Source of the DNA: an uncultured Roseburia sp.
GTDB taxonomy: Bacteria; Bacillota; Clostridia; Lachnospirales; Lachnospiraceae
DNA: 64,000 bases
Assembly: GCA_934317215.1 (NCBI GenBank)
Contig: CAKREH010000013.1
Span: forward strand, 1-64,000
Direction: 5' to 3'
Both the position numbers and the translations under genes were made by a program. Under the pieces are notes generated by a model. That model was not told the origin of the DNA, searched no databases, and saw nothing but the letters and a program-made list of their open reading frames with translations. Below, one piece after another: positions 44,812 through 53,718 of the stretch; position 1 is the first letter of the stretch, and the number at the start of each line of letters is the position of its first letter.

Positions 44812-45594
44812 TCAACTGTTATGATCTGCTTTATTTTCCAGTACCTGCATGAACACACCGAGCGATACAGTGACGATGATCAGTAGAGTACTTAACGCAT
44901 TTAATGTTGGCTTCATACCGGTCTTCATCTGACCGAATATGTACATGGAAAGTGTTTCATCTTTTGGTCCTGCAACAAAGAATGTTGTTAAAACATCTTC
45001 GAGTGAAAATGTAAATGCCAGCAATCCACCCGATATCATCGACGGGACAACGTTTGGTAAAATAACCTTTGTGATCGTTTGAAACTGGCTGCACCCAAGA
45101 TCCATCGCAGCCTCCTCGATCGATTTATCAAAACCATTCAGCGCAACACGGATCGTATTAAACGTGACCGGCGCACAGAACGTGACATGCGCGATGATGA
45201 TCGTCACCTTCGAGAGCGGTATATGGCAGATATCATACAGTGCCAGCAAAGAGACACCAAGTAACATTGCCGGAACGATAGTCGGAATGTAGAAAAAGGA
45301 ATCCAATGCATCTTTTCCACGAAAATCAAATTTGTGAAACCCGACTGCTGCAAATGCTCCGATCAGTACAGACAGGACTGTGCTTGATCCCGATACGATA
45401 ATGCTGTTTCGTACTGCGCGTTTTGCATCTGCCGAGGCGAACAGTTCCTCGTACCAGCGAAATGTAAATCCGCTCCACCCGACATCCAGTTCCGAATTGT
45501 TGAACGAATATCCGATCATGATAGCAATCGGTGTATAGAGTAAAAGAAGAAATAAAAGCACATATACAACTGATAATAAACTTGTTTTTCTCAT
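44812..45594 (-). CDS. Polyamine-type ABC transporter permease (PotC-like)
   Basis: A 260-residue membrane permease with six helices. MRKTSLLSVVYVLLFLLLLYTPIAIMIGYSFNNS matches PotC/PotI starts, and the EAA loop reads EEAAMDLGCSQFQTITKVILPNVVPSM. It starts three bases after the stop of its partner permease. Confidence 0.92.
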   Translation of the reverse strand: MRKTSLLSVVYVLLFLLLLYTPIAIMIGYSFNNSELDVGWSGFTFRWYEELFASADAKRAVRNSIIVSGSSTVLSVLIGAFAAVGFHKFDFRGKDALDSFFYIPTIVPAMLLGVSLLALYDICHIPLSKVTIIIAHVTFCAPVTFNTIRVALNGFDKSIEEAAMDLGCSQFQTITKVILPNVVPSMISGGLLAFTFSLEDVLTTFFVAGPKDETLSMYIFGQMKTGMKPTLNALSTLLIIVTVSLGVFMQVLENKADHNS

Positions 45595-45597
45595 ACG

Positions 45598-46449
45598 CTA
45601 CACCTCGCTTTTCTTTGTGACATAATTTTTTAAAACAATGATCAGTGTGGAAAAAATCATGATGACAACGGATAACGCCGCTCCAAGCGGCCAGTTCTTT
45701 GCGGTGGAAAACTGATTGGAAATCAGGTTACCGACGATGATCGTCTTACCTCCGCCAAGGGCATCTGCCACATAAAAATTAAACATTGCCGGAACAAATA
45801 CCAGTACCAGTCCTCCCATGATTCCCGGTATACTGAGCGGGAAAATAACTTTCCAGAAAAGCTGGATCGAGGAAGCTCCTAAATCCCTTCCTGCCTCAAG
45901 TACTGCCGGATCTATTTTCTGCAGGCAGGAATAAAGAGGCATGACCATCATCGGTACAAGACTGTAGATCATTCCAAAATATACCGCAAAGTTTGTATAC
46001 AAAATCTGTAACGGCTCATCGATGATCCCCAAATTCATAAGAAGCGTATTGATGATCCCATTTTTTGACGTAATGTTCATGATCGCATAGATCCTGAGCA
46101 GTGAGTTCGTCCAAAACGGTATCATAACGCCGATGATCATCAGGTTCTGCACTTTTTTCCCTGCCCTGGATGCAAAGTATGCGTAGGGATAAGCAAACAG
46201 GATTACAAAAAAGGTAACAACAAACGCCATTTTTACAGTTCTTAAAATAACCATATAATAGGCCGGTTTTAACAATGTCTGATATGCCTTCAGCGTAAAT
46301 GCATATACGATATTTCCGTACTGGTCACGCGAACAGAAGCTGACTAATATAATGTAGATAAACGGAAATACAAAAAAAAGTAATGTCCAGATTCCCATTG
46401 GTCCGATGGTCATTGCAACGGATGCCCAAAAACCTTTTTCTTTCTTCAT
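45598..46449 (-). CDS. Polyamine-type ABC transporter permease (PotB-like)
   Basis: A 283-residue permease with six helices and the EAA loop LEAGRDLGASSIQLFWKVIFPLSIPGIMGG. The segment FWTNSLLRIYAIMNI is typical of PotB. It starts directly after the stop of the ATPase gene, showing tight coupling. Confidence 0.92.
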   Translation of the reverse strand: MKKEKGFWASVAMTIGPMGIWTLLFFVFPFIYIILVSFCSRDQYGNIVYAFTLKAYQTLLKPAYYMVILRTVKMAFVVTFFVILFAYPYAYFASRAGKKVQNLMIIGVMIPFWTNSLLRIYAIMNITSKNGIINTLLMNLGIIDEPLQILYTNFAVYFGMIYSLVPMMVMPLYSCLQKIDPAVLEAGRDLGASSIQLFWKVIFPLSIPGIMGGLVLVFVPAMFNFYVADALGGGKTIIVGNLISNQFSTAKNWPLGAALSVVIMIFSTLIIVLKNYVTKKSEV

Positions 46450-47553
46450 TTACCTCACCCCGCCTTCATCATGAACGATCATACAGCGTTTTTTGCTAAA
46501 ACAGATGCGGACGCGCTGTCCGCGTTCAAAATGTTCATTTTTTCTTGTAAATCTTGTGATTTTGACCGGTTCTCCCGCATCCGTATGAAGCAGATGGCGT
46601 CTTAAATTTCCGATATAGACCGGCTCATCATAGACCGCCTCGATCACATTATATTTTTCACTGCTAAAGTCACTGAGGTAATCTGCAAAGTGCATATTTT
46701 CCGGCCGGACAGACACATATACATCTCTTCCTCCGATATAAAGTCTGTCATTGTCTAATACGGTAACTTCCGTGCCTCCAACCTCAAGTCTGCTGTATTC
46801 CTCATTACTCTCGATCATTTTTCCTTTTAAGAGGTTCGTCTCTCCAATAAAATCTGCTGCAAACTTTGTTCTCGGTCTCTCGTAAATATCCTCTGCTGTT
46901 CCAAGCTGTTCGATATTTCCGTTATGCATGATGGCGATACGGTCAGAGATCGTAAGTGCTTCTTCCTGATCGTGTGTGACATAGATAAAGGTAATACCAA
47001 GCTCTCTCTGTAAATGTTTCAGTTCTATCTGCATCTCCTTGCGCAGCTTTAAGTCGAGTGCTCCAAGCGGCTCATCCAGTAATAGTACCTTCGGTTCATT
47101 GACTAAGGAACGTGCAATGGCAACCCGCTGCTTTTGTCCCCCGGAAAGCTGTGATGGTTTTTTATCCATATGCTCCTCTAACTTGATCAGATGTATCATC
47201 CGGTCTACTTTTGCGTTGATTTCCGCTTTTGGCATTTTCTTTAGCTTTAGTCCAAATGCGATATTGTCGCGGATACTTAAGTGAGGAAACAATGCATAAT
47301 TCTGAAATACGGTATTTACATCTCTTAAGTTTGGCGGAAGCTTCTCACACGGTTTTCCATCAATGAGGATCCTTCCCTCGTCAGGTTCCTCAAAACCTGC
47401 GATCATACGAAGTGTCGTGGTTTTTCCACAACCGGACGGACCTAAGAACGTTAAGAATTCTCCCTCTTTTACCGTCAGATCAATATTATTGACTGCCGTC
47501 ATCTCTCCAAATCTTTTTGTCACGTTATATAACTCGATCATATTCTTTTCCAT
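46450..47553 (-). CDS. Polyamine-type ABC transporter ATPase (PotA-like)
   Basis: A 367-residue ATPase with Walker A GPSGCGKTTTLRM, Q-loop VFQNYALFPHL, signature LSGGQKQRVAIARSL, Walker B VLLLDEPLGALD and H-loop VTHDQEEAL, plus a C-terminal TOBE regulatory region (from about 270). The start is taken at 47553 (MEKNMIELYNVTKRFG) behind GGCGGG; the longer frame would run back to a start inside the upstream promoter region. It is the first gene after the terminator at 47605-47631. Confidence 0.93.
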   Translation of the reverse strand: MEKNMIELYNVTKRFGEMTAVNNIDLTVKEGEFLTFLGPSGCGKTTTLRMIAGFEEPDEGRILIDGKPCEKLPPNLRDVNTVFQNYALFPHLSIRDNIAFGLKLKKMPKAEINAKVDRMIHLIKLEEHMDKKPSQLSGGQKQRVAIARSLVNEPKVLLLDEPLGALDLKLRKEMQIELKHLQRELGITFIYVTHDQEEALTISDRIAIMHNGNIEQLGTAEDIYERPRTKFAADFIGETNLLKGKMIESNEEYSRLEVGGTEVTVLDNDRLYIGGRDVYVSVRPENMHFADYLSDFSSEKYNVIEAVYDEPVYIGNLRRHLLHTDAGEPVKITRFTRKNEHFERGQRVRICFSKKRCMIVHDEGGVR

Positions 47554-47604
47554 ATGTGTTCCCGCCTTTCCGTCCAAAAAAAATTCTGCTTTACCGTGAA
47601 AAAA

Positions 47605-47631
47605 ACGAGGAGTCTTTTTAAGACTCCTCGT
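47605..47631 (-). terminator. Intrinsic terminator/attenuator in the pot-MATE operon leader
   Basis: An 11- to 12-base stem ACGAGGAGTCTT/AGACTCCTCGT with a short A-rich loop, followed by seven Ts on the minus strand. It lies between the MerR-style promoter (47676-47706) and the first gene (47553), so every transcript from that promoter must pass it. Confidence 0.8.
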
Positions 47632-47675
47632 TGAGTGGTTTCTTCTTTTTTGTTGTTTTCCTTTTGTTGAAAACA

Positions 47676-47706
47676 ACTCTACACCTTTGTGTTACACAAA
47701 TGTCAA
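47676..47706 (-). promoter_or_regulatory. MerR-style promoter with 19-bp spacer and dyad operator
   Basis: On the minus strand TTGACA and TAGAGT are separated by 19 bases. The spacer holds the perfect dyad TTTGTGT-a-ACACAAA (47686-47700). A long spacer with a dyad between the boxes is the mark of MerR-activated promoters. The -35 overlaps the TGA of the merR-type gene. The likely activator is that gene's product. Confidence 0.75.
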
Positions 47707-48548
47707 GCTTTTTTTACCGGAATTTTTAACGAGTAGGTAACTTCTTCCATACAGTTTGTCAGCGCCATATCAATCTCATCCTGCTCAATGATATCCCCAC
47801 AGACAATAAATCCCTGTTCTTTTATCCAGCATTTCAGCCTTTTCTCCATCTCTGTACCAAAACGAAACAGGGCATGCCCCGTCACACAGAGATAATCCCC
47901 CTCCGGCATTTTGTATTTTTCTGCATCAATGATCTGTTTTTTGCATTTTTCCTCAGGAAATGCTGCGATCCGTTCAAACTGCATGGTTTCCTCATCCAGG
48001 AAGGAATCCCGCCGTATGATAGAGCCGACATTGTTGGTTGCAAAAAAAAGCGCCGTATCATCGCGCAGATTTTGTTTTAACATTGTCACATCCAAAAGAT
48101 ACTCTTCCATCTCTGTCCGAAATACTTTCGAGACAACATATGTGCTCTCTTTTAAATGACAGATTTTCCACTCCTGTGGTACACCGGCAGCTTCTTCTTT
48201 TTGCATCTGCTCAATGTAGCATCTTTTTTCCCGGATATTTTTAAGCAGTCTGCGTTTTACGGCAATTTCTTTTTCCAGTTCGGTTTCTTTCTCCGAAAGC
48301 AGTTTCAGGGACATTGCAACATCTCTGTTTTCCATAAATGTGCGAATGTCCCCAAGACTCATACCCATGTCCCGCAGCTCTAATATCGTATCAATCTGTT
48401 CAATCTGATCTAAGGAGTAATACCGGTATCTGGTGTCCGGATCAATATACCCCGGAGTAAACAGACCGATACGGTCATAATGCCGCAAGGTTTCTGTTGT
48501 AATGTGCTTGATCTTCCCAAGCTGCGTTATACTAAGATAAGCTTTCAT
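47703..48548 (-). CDS. MerR-family transcriptional activator with effector-binding domain
   Basis: The N-terminal domain MKAYLSITQLGKIKHITTET then LRHYDRIGLFTPGYIDPDTRYRYYS is a MerR winged helix; a dimerisation coiled coil follows (about 80-120), and a C-terminal GyrI-like ligand domain (about 130-275). This layout is that of BmrR/TipA-type drug- or cation-sensing activators. It starts inside the end of the ABC ATPase gene (ATG at 48548; TTG at 48554 also possible), so it is made with the guanidine/urea operon, and it probably controls the next operon from the promoter at its own 3' end. Confidence 0.88.
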   Translation of the reverse strand: MKAYLSITQLGKIKHITTETLRHYDRIGLFTPGYIDPDTRYRYYSLDQIEQIDTILELRDMGMSLGDIRTFMENRDVAMSLKLLSEKETELEKEIAVKRRLLKNIREKRCYIEQMQKEEAAGVPQEWKICHLKESTYVVSKVFRTEMEEYLLDVTMLKQNLRDDTALFFATNNVGSIIRRDSFLDEETMQFERIAAFPEEKCKKQIIDAEKYKMPEGDYLCVTGHALFRFGTEMEKRLKCWIKEQGFIVCGDIIEQDEIDMALTNCMEEVTYSLKIPVKKA

Positions 48549-49365
48549 GTTCAATTAATTGATTCACCTTCCTGCGGAGTTCAATGAACTCATCCGTATC
48601 TTTGAGTGACAGATCACGATCATACGGCAGCAATACCGGAACCTCTGCCTTTACAGTTCCCGGTCTCTGTGTCAGCACATAAATTTTGCTGGATAAAAAG
48701 ACTGCCTCCTCTATATCGTGTGTGACAAAAATAACAGTCGGCTTTTCCTCCTGCCAGATCTGGCGCATTAAAAGCTGCATGTCCGCTTTGGTCTGCGGGT
48801 CTAAGGCGGAGAACGGTTCATCCATGAGTAATACCTCCGGGCTGTTTGCCAGTGCTCTCGCGATCGCAACCCTCTGTTTCATACCACCGGAAAGCTCCCT
48901 TGGATAACTGTCACGGAATTTTTCCAGTTTGATGATCTTTAAATATTTATTCAGAATCTCTTCCTGCTGGTCCGCCGGCATTTTCCGCAGCTTTAATCCG
49001 AACTTAATGTTATCTCCGACTGTCATCCACGGAAAAAGTGTATAGGACTGGAATACCATGCCACGATCCGCCCCAGGACCTATGATGTCACGATCCTGAA
49101 TGACGATCTTTCCCGATGTCGCAGTGTCAAGGCCGCCGATCATACGCAAAAGAGTGGATTTACCACAGCCGGACGGTCCTACGATCGATACAAATTCATT
49201 TTCCATGACATTGATATTCACATCTTTCATCGCCTGGACATCGCCCTTGGCAGATGGATATATTTTCTGCAGATCTCTGACATAAACGGTACTGTTTGCA
49301 AGATTTGCCTCTATATGATCTTCCGCAGGCGGAAGTATATTCTTTTTTTTCTTAAAAAATCCCAT
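48532..49365 (-). CDS. NitT/TauT-type ABC transporter ATPase
   Basis: A 277-residue nitrate/sulfonate/taurine-family ATPase with Walker A GPSGCGKSTLLRM, Q-loop VFQSYTLFPWM, signature LSGGMKQRVAIARAL, Walker B VLLMDEPFSALD and VTHDIEEAVFLS. These features group it with SsuB/TauB/NrtD. It works with the permease and binding protein upstream. The last codons overlap the start of the MerR gene. Confidence 0.93.
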   Translation of the reverse strand: MGFFKKKKNILPPAEDHIEANLANSTVYVRDLQKIYPSAKGDVQAMKDVNINVMENEFVSIVGPSGCGKSTLLRMIGGLDTATSGKIVIQDRDIIGPGADRGMVFQSYTLFPWMTVGDNIKFGLKLRKMPADQQEEILNKYLKIIKLEKFRDSYPRELSGGMKQRVAIARALANSPEVLLMDEPFSALDPQTKADMQLLMRQIWQEEKPTVIFVTHDIEEAVFLSSKIYVLTQRPGTVKAEVPVLLPYDRDLSLKDTDEFIELRRKVNQLIEHESLS

Positions 49366-49392
49366 ATGCTAAAACCTTACCTTTCTAACGGT

Positions 49393-50175
49393 TTACGCAA
49401 CCGCCCACGGAAACAGTTTTTTATTTAAAAATGCAAAAATACGGTCCGTAATCAGTCCAAGCAGACCGATCAAAATAATGTTGGCAAAAATAGCGTCCGT
49501 CTTTAAGAAACGCTGCGATTTTAAGATTGTGTATCCAAGTCCTGTATTTGCAGCTACCAGTTCGGCGCTGACCAAATAGGTCCACGCCCAGCCGATCATC
49601 ATACGCAGTGTTTCCATCAGTCTTGGCATCATTGCCGGAATCAGGATCTTAAAGATCGTCTTTGGAGTGTTTGAACCTAACGTATAACCGGCATTGATCA
49701 GATCATCCGGTACCGCAAGCGCATCATCCGCAACCATTAATACAAGCTGGAAAAATGTACCGATAAAAATGACCGTGATCTTCGCACTTTCTTCGATTCC
49801 CACCCATACCATGATAAGAGGTACAAATGCCGGAACCGGCATATAACGGACAAACTCACACAGTGGGCGGATAAATGCTTCTGCCTTTTTGAATGTTCCA
49901 ACTAAAATACCGATCGGAACACCTAAAAGAACCGCATATACAAAACCAAGGGTGATACGGTAAATACTGATGCCAGTGTTCTGAAGCAGGCTGCCATCTT
50001 TGATGGACTCTATATAGTAGCGCACCACATTTTGTGGTTTCGGAAGAAAAATTTCCTTGATCGCACCACTTTCACTTGCAATCAGCCACGCAGCAAGTAC
50101 AATGACAAATGAAAGTATTGCAAACAATAGATATTTTTTCCTGTCGATTTCCTTTCTTATCTTAATTCGAATCAT
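49393..50175 (-). CDS. NitT/TauT-type ABC transporter permease
   Basis: A 260-residue permease with six helices and the family segment GIPIGILVGTFKKAEAFIRP, and the C-terminal GLGYTILKSQRFLKTDAIFANIILIGLLGLI characteristic of SsuC/TauC. Its start codon overlaps the stop of the binding-protein gene by one base (TAATG), so translation is coupled. Confidence 0.93.
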   Translation of the reverse strand: MIRIKIRKEIDRKKYLLFAILSFVIVLAAWLIASESGAIKEIFLPKPQNVVRYYIESIKDGSLLQNTGISIYRITLGFVYAVLLGVPIGILVGTFKKAEAFIRPLCEFVRYMPVPAFVPLIMVWVGIEESAKITVIFIGTFFQLVLMVADDALAVPDDLINAGYTLGSNTPKTIFKILIPAMMPRLMETLRMMIGWAWTYLVSAELVAANTGLGYTILKSQRFLKTDAIFANIILIGLLGLITDRIFAFLNKKLFPWAVA

Positions 50176-51245
50176 TATTCTGCCCCCTTAATGTAGGTAT
50201 CATCCAAAATAGAGCTTAAATCATCCGGGATCTCATCGATCATCTTAGTTGATAACAGGAACTCCGCCGATTTCTGTAACGTATAAGAAAGATAGGTATA
50301 ATCATCTCCGTCTTTAAAAGTTTCTTCATTCTTTGCCTTATCAAAAATAGTAACACCGTCTAACATGGTCATATAATCATCTCTGGTAAGTTCTGCACCG
50401 TCGCAGATCGCCTGAATGAAATCATCATCTCTTGCATTTAATTTTTCAACACCATCAAACCAGGAATCGACAATTTTCTGTACCGCATCGGAACTTGAAT
50501 CCAGCACTTCCTGTCTGACCGCAAGTGTATCCGGGATCAAACCAGGCTCTTCCTTTGTGCTGTACAAAAGTTTTCCACCTGCATTGATCGCTGTGGAAAG
50601 TGTCGGCTCCCAGAGCACTGCTGCATCGATACTTCCCGCAATGAATGCCGGGCCTGCATCGTTGATCGTCATATTGACAAAGTTGACATCATCGACCGTC
50701 ATATTGTTTTCTTCTAATATTTTCAACAAAAACATATGCTCTAAGGTACCAACCTCAGTTGCAACTGTCTTACCCTTTAAATCTTCAATACTGTTAATTC
50801 CATCCTGTACCACGATACCATCTGCACCGTAGGAGTTATCATTGACTAAAACAACTTTAAAATCCACACCCTCATTGACCGGCGCTACCGCATCGGAAGC
50901 TGCGATACAGATACCATCCACCTGTCCGGAATAAAATGCGGTCAGCGAATCACTGTATACCGGAAAGAATTGAAGGTCAACATAGACACCATTCTGTTCA
51001 AAAATACCGGTGTCCTTCACGCCATACCATGCATACCAGCCGGACATCGGACTGACACCAAGGATGAACGGATTGCTCTCTGTTCCTTTTGCCTCTCCTG
51101 CATCTGCGGTCTTTTCCGTCGCTTTTGCACTATCACCATTTGCTGTACTGTTTCCTGATGTGCTGTTATTTCCACATCCTCCTAACATGGCAAGTGCCAT
51201 CATTGCAATAAGCAGAATACTGATACTTCTCTTAATTTTTTTCAT
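50175..51245 (-). CDS. NitT/TauT-type ABC transporter substrate-binding lipoprotein
   Basis: The N-terminal signal peptide ends in LAMLGGC, a good lipobox. The mature domain has the NMT1/SsuA-like pattern with KGKTVATEVGTLEHMFLLKIL and GSIDAAVLWEPTLSTAI. In this operon the ligand is inferred to be guanidine, urea or a related amide; homologues are found with urea-carboxylase genes in many bacteria. A paralogue with the same pattern lies at 59826-60839. Confidence 0.92.
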   Translation of the reverse strand: MKKIKRSISILLIAMMALAMLGGCGNNSTSGNSTANGDSAKATEKTADAGEAKGTESNPFILGVSPMSGWYAWYGVKDTGIFEQNGVYVDLQFFPVYSDSLTAFYSGQVDGICIAASDAVAPVNEGVDFKVVLVNDNSYGADGIVVQDGINSIEDLKGKTVATEVGTLEHMFLLKILEENNMTVDDVNFVNMTINDAGPAFIAGSIDAAVLWEPTLSTAINAGGKLLYSTKEEPGLIPDTLAVRQEVLDSSSDAVQKIVDSWFDGVEKLNARDDDFIQAICDGAELTRDDYMTMLDGVTIFDKAKNEETFKDGDDYTYLSYTLQKSAEFLLSTKMIDEIPDDLSSILDDTYIKGAE

Positions 51246-51275
51246 ATGGTTGTCCTCCTCTTCCTCTTACTACGC

Positions 51276-51617
51276 TTACATGATCGCTTCGATTCCTTTT
51301 TCTCCGGTTCTTACGCGGATCGCATCATTAACCGGAAGTACAAAAATTTTTCCGTCTCCGGCATGATTCGTCTTATTAACCTCCACGACCGTGTCGATCA
51401 GTTTCTGTAAATCTTCATCCCTGACAAACATATCGATCATTCTTTTTGCGACCAGTCTGTGTTTTACCGGTGCGCCCTCATCATAATCGTAATGTACCGG
51501 ACATTTTCCCCGCCCGATGATCTCACGGATCGTCATGGAATGAAATCCCGCCTGGTCTAAGGCATCTTTTGTAGGAAAATACATTTTAGGTCTTAATATG
51601 ATCATTACCTCTTTCAT
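51276..51617 (-). CDS. PII-family regulator, NifI2-like
   Basis: A 113-residue GlnB-family protein starting MKEVMIILRPKMYFPTKDAL with the T-loop entry IIGRGK, then HRLVAKRMIDMFVRDEDLQKLID and the C-terminal AGDGKIFVLPVNDAIRVRTGE. The run LVxKRM(I/L) in place of the usual PII strand and the lack of the Tyr51 uridylylation loop are features of NifI2. In diazotrophs NifI1 and NifI2 form a 2-oxoglutarate-sensing complex that switches nitrogenase. Here no nif gene is near; I infer that it controls the carboxylase or transporter in this operon. Confidence 0.82.
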   Translation of the reverse strand: MKEVMIILRPKMYFPTKDALDQAGFHSMTIREIIGRGKCPVHYDYDEGAPVKHRLVAKRMIDMFVRDEDLQKLIDTVVEVNKTNHAGDGKIFVLPVNDAIRVRTGEKGIEAIM

Positions 51618-51632
51618 CGCGGCACCTCCGTC

Positions 51633-51959
51633 CTATAACTCGTCTTTTCCACTGCTGATCGTGATTGCACGCTCCACATCGCTGACAAAAATTTTTCCAT
51701 CTCCGTAGGTTCCGTTTTTATCCACTCTCGCGTTCTCAACAATTACTTTCAGTACCTTATCCACGTCCCCATCTTCCACAACAAGCATGATCAGTTCTTT
51801 GGGGATTTCATCATAATAGGTGTCACCTACTTTTAAACCTTTCTGTTTTCCACGTCCAAGCACGCTCATTTTGGTTGCTGCTGCAAAACCACCTGCAAGC
51901 AGTGCATCAAGTACATCCTCTGATTTTTCCGGTCTGACAATCGCTTTTATCATCTTCAT
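51633..51959 (-). CDS. PII-family regulator, NifI1-like
   Basis: A 108-residue PII protein, MKMIKAIVRPEKSEDVLDAL then LGRGKQKGLKVGDTYYDEIPKELIMLVVED and GDGKIFVSDVERAITI. The motif GRGKQKG followed by YYDEIPK is the NifI1 form of the T-loop region. It starts at 51959 after GGAGG; an earlier start would ignore that site. It lies 33 bases after allophanate hydrolase and 15 bases before the NifI2-like gene, so the pair is translated with the catabolic enzymes. Confidence 0.85.
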   Translation of the reverse strand: MKMIKAIVRPEKSEDVLDALLAGGFAAATKMSVLGRGKQKGLKVGDTYYDEIPKELIMLVVEDGDVDKVLKVIVENARVDKNGTYGDGKIFVSDVERAITISSGKDEL

Positions 51960-51992
51960 GTTTGTTTCCTCCATTTATTCGTGTTATTTCTA

Positions 51993-53702
51993 TCATACTA
52001 ATTCATATGTTCCGATATCGGTGATCTCCTTTGCATCCGCAGACCCGCATTCTTCACAAAGAAAACCTTTAACGATCCTGCCATCGGATAATTCCACATC
52101 CCCGATACAGAGTGGTTTTTTGATCTGCCCTAAAAATGCTCCGACACTCACAACCGGCAGTTCATAGATATCAACTGCGATCGCAGCGCCTTTTTTATCG
52201 TCATACACCATCCCCGGTTTTTCCGGTACCGTATCCAGACGGTACAGCCTGTAATGTGGTGCGGTGTTTACACTTTCCCGATAGGAAGCCCCAAGCTCTG
52301 TGAGCTGGCTTTCCAGAGGAAATCCTTTTTTGTGCAGTCCGCATACCGCAAACGGGATACTCTGTGTCTTTAAAAACTGTTCCGCCGTGCCAAGGATCTC
52401 GCTCTCCTGATCGGATAATGAGAAAATGGTAATTCCAAACGGAATGCCTGTATCTGCCGTATTTTCCGGCACTGCTATGGCACACATGTCAAGCAGGTTA
52501 CAGTGATTTGTATAAAGTCCCATCTGACTGTTTGTGGAAATCGGATCTTTTCTGACATCATCTCTTTTAAATGTACCGCCCGCCGTCGGCATGATGAGAA
52601 CGGCGTCTTTTAAAATGTGTCTTGCCCGCATCCGGTATTCCTGTAATTGGTGCATCGCCTCGAATACTTTTCTTGCTGTGTGCTCCGGTTTATCGCCTGA
52701 CCTTAAAATTGTTTCTGTTACCGGAAATACTTTTCCCGGGTGGCTCTCCACGAAATCCCCGAGATCTTTCCAGCGCTCTGCCACCCAGGGTCCGTCATAA
52801 AGAATGGATGCTGCCTTTGAAAACATCGTGTAATCGATATATTCCACGGTAATTCCCATATCCTCGATCCGCTTTTTCGCCTGTTCCCATTTTGCTTTGT
52901 AAATATCTGCATATGGTCCGTAAAATGTCACACCGTCTTTTGCAAGACAGATTTTTTTCGGAAGTTTTGGCAGTGGCTCTTTGTACTCCCTTGACCAACA
53001 GCACTCTTCATCCACGCCGCGTGCCGCAAGGTTGACTTTCTCTGCATCTTCCAGGCTGTTTGCAAACACGGTGACACAGTCAAGGCTTGCGCATGCCGGA
53101 ACCACTCCTTTGGTCGACCAGGCGCCGAGAGACGGCTTGTAGCCGACCAGACAGTTTAATGCTGCCGGTACACGGCCGGAACCTGCGGTATCTGTTCCCA
53201 GTGAGAACGCTGCCATTCCAAGTGCCACAGAGACTGCGGAACCGGAACTTGATCCACCGCTGATCAGCTCTGGATCAAGTGCGTTTTTTACTTCTCCATA
53301 AGGACTTCTTGTTCCGACAAGACCTGTTGCAAACTGGTCTAAGTTGGTTTTCCCGACCGGAAATGCACCTGCCTCGATCAGTTTTTTTACAACCGCTGCA
53401 TCTTCTTTTGGATCATATGCATAATCCGGACACGCTGCTGTCGTAGGAGATCCCGCCACATCAATGTTGTCCTTGACTGCAAACGGGATACCCCATAATG
53501 GAAGCGATTCCATATCTTTTGGAAGTTTTTCAATGTAACCCATCATCCGTTTCAAATCCGGCGCGACAATCCAGATATTATAATCCCTGTACTTTTCTGC
53601 CCGGCGCACGATCTCGCCGGCAAGCTCCTCCGGAGTAAGTGATCCTTCTTTATAACTGTTTCTGATCCATGTCATTGTCAGTTTTTTGGGGAAATATTTC
53701 AT
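51993..53702 (-). CDS. Allophanate hydrolase
   Basis: This 569-residue enzyme hydrolyses allophanate to two ammonia and two CO2. The amidase domain (about 1-440) has the Ser-cisSer-Lys triad region: Lys in GIPFAVKDNIDVAG, then SGGSSSGSAVSVALG, and GTDTAGSGRVPAALN. The C-terminal domain (about 450-569; SVGAFLGQIKKPLCIGDVELSDG) matches AtzF/DUR1-type allophanate hydrolases and distinguishes it from plain amidases. The start at 53702 follows AAGGAGAG. It lies 16 bases after the carboxylase that makes its substrate or the precursor. Confidence 0.93.
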   Translation of the reverse strand: MKYFPKKLTMTWIRNSYKEGSLTPEELAGEIVRRAEKYRDYNIWIVAPDLKRMMGYIEKLPKDMESLPLWGIPFAVKDNIDVAGSPTTAACPDYAYDPKEDAAVVKKLIEAGAFPVGKTNLDQFATGLVGTRSPYGEVKNALDPELISGGSSSGSAVSVALGMAAFSLGTDTAGSGRVPAALNCLVGYKPSLGAWSTKGVVPACASLDCVTVFANSLEDAEKVNLAARGVDEECCWSREYKEPLPKLPKKICLAKDGVTFYGPYADIYKAKWEQAKKRIEDMGITVEYIDYTMFSKAASILYDGPWVAERWKDLGDFVESHPGKVFPVTETILRSGDKPEHTARKVFEAMHQLQEYRMRARHILKDAVLIMPTAGGTFKRDDVRKDPISTNSQMGLYTNHCNLLDMCAIAVPENTADTGIPFGITIFSLSDQESEILGTAEQFLKTQSIPFAVCGLHKKGFPLESQLTELGASYRESVNTAPHYRLYRLDTVPEKPGMVYDDKKGAAIAVDIYELPVVSVGAFLGQIKKPLCIGDVELSDGRIVKGFLCEECGSADAKEITDIGTYELV

Positions 53703-53718
53703 ATTTATCACTCTCCTT

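Noticed and set aside
51276..51959. The PII pair as a sign of a nitrogenase operon
   Set aside because: No nifH, nifD or nifK-like gene is present within the window on either side.
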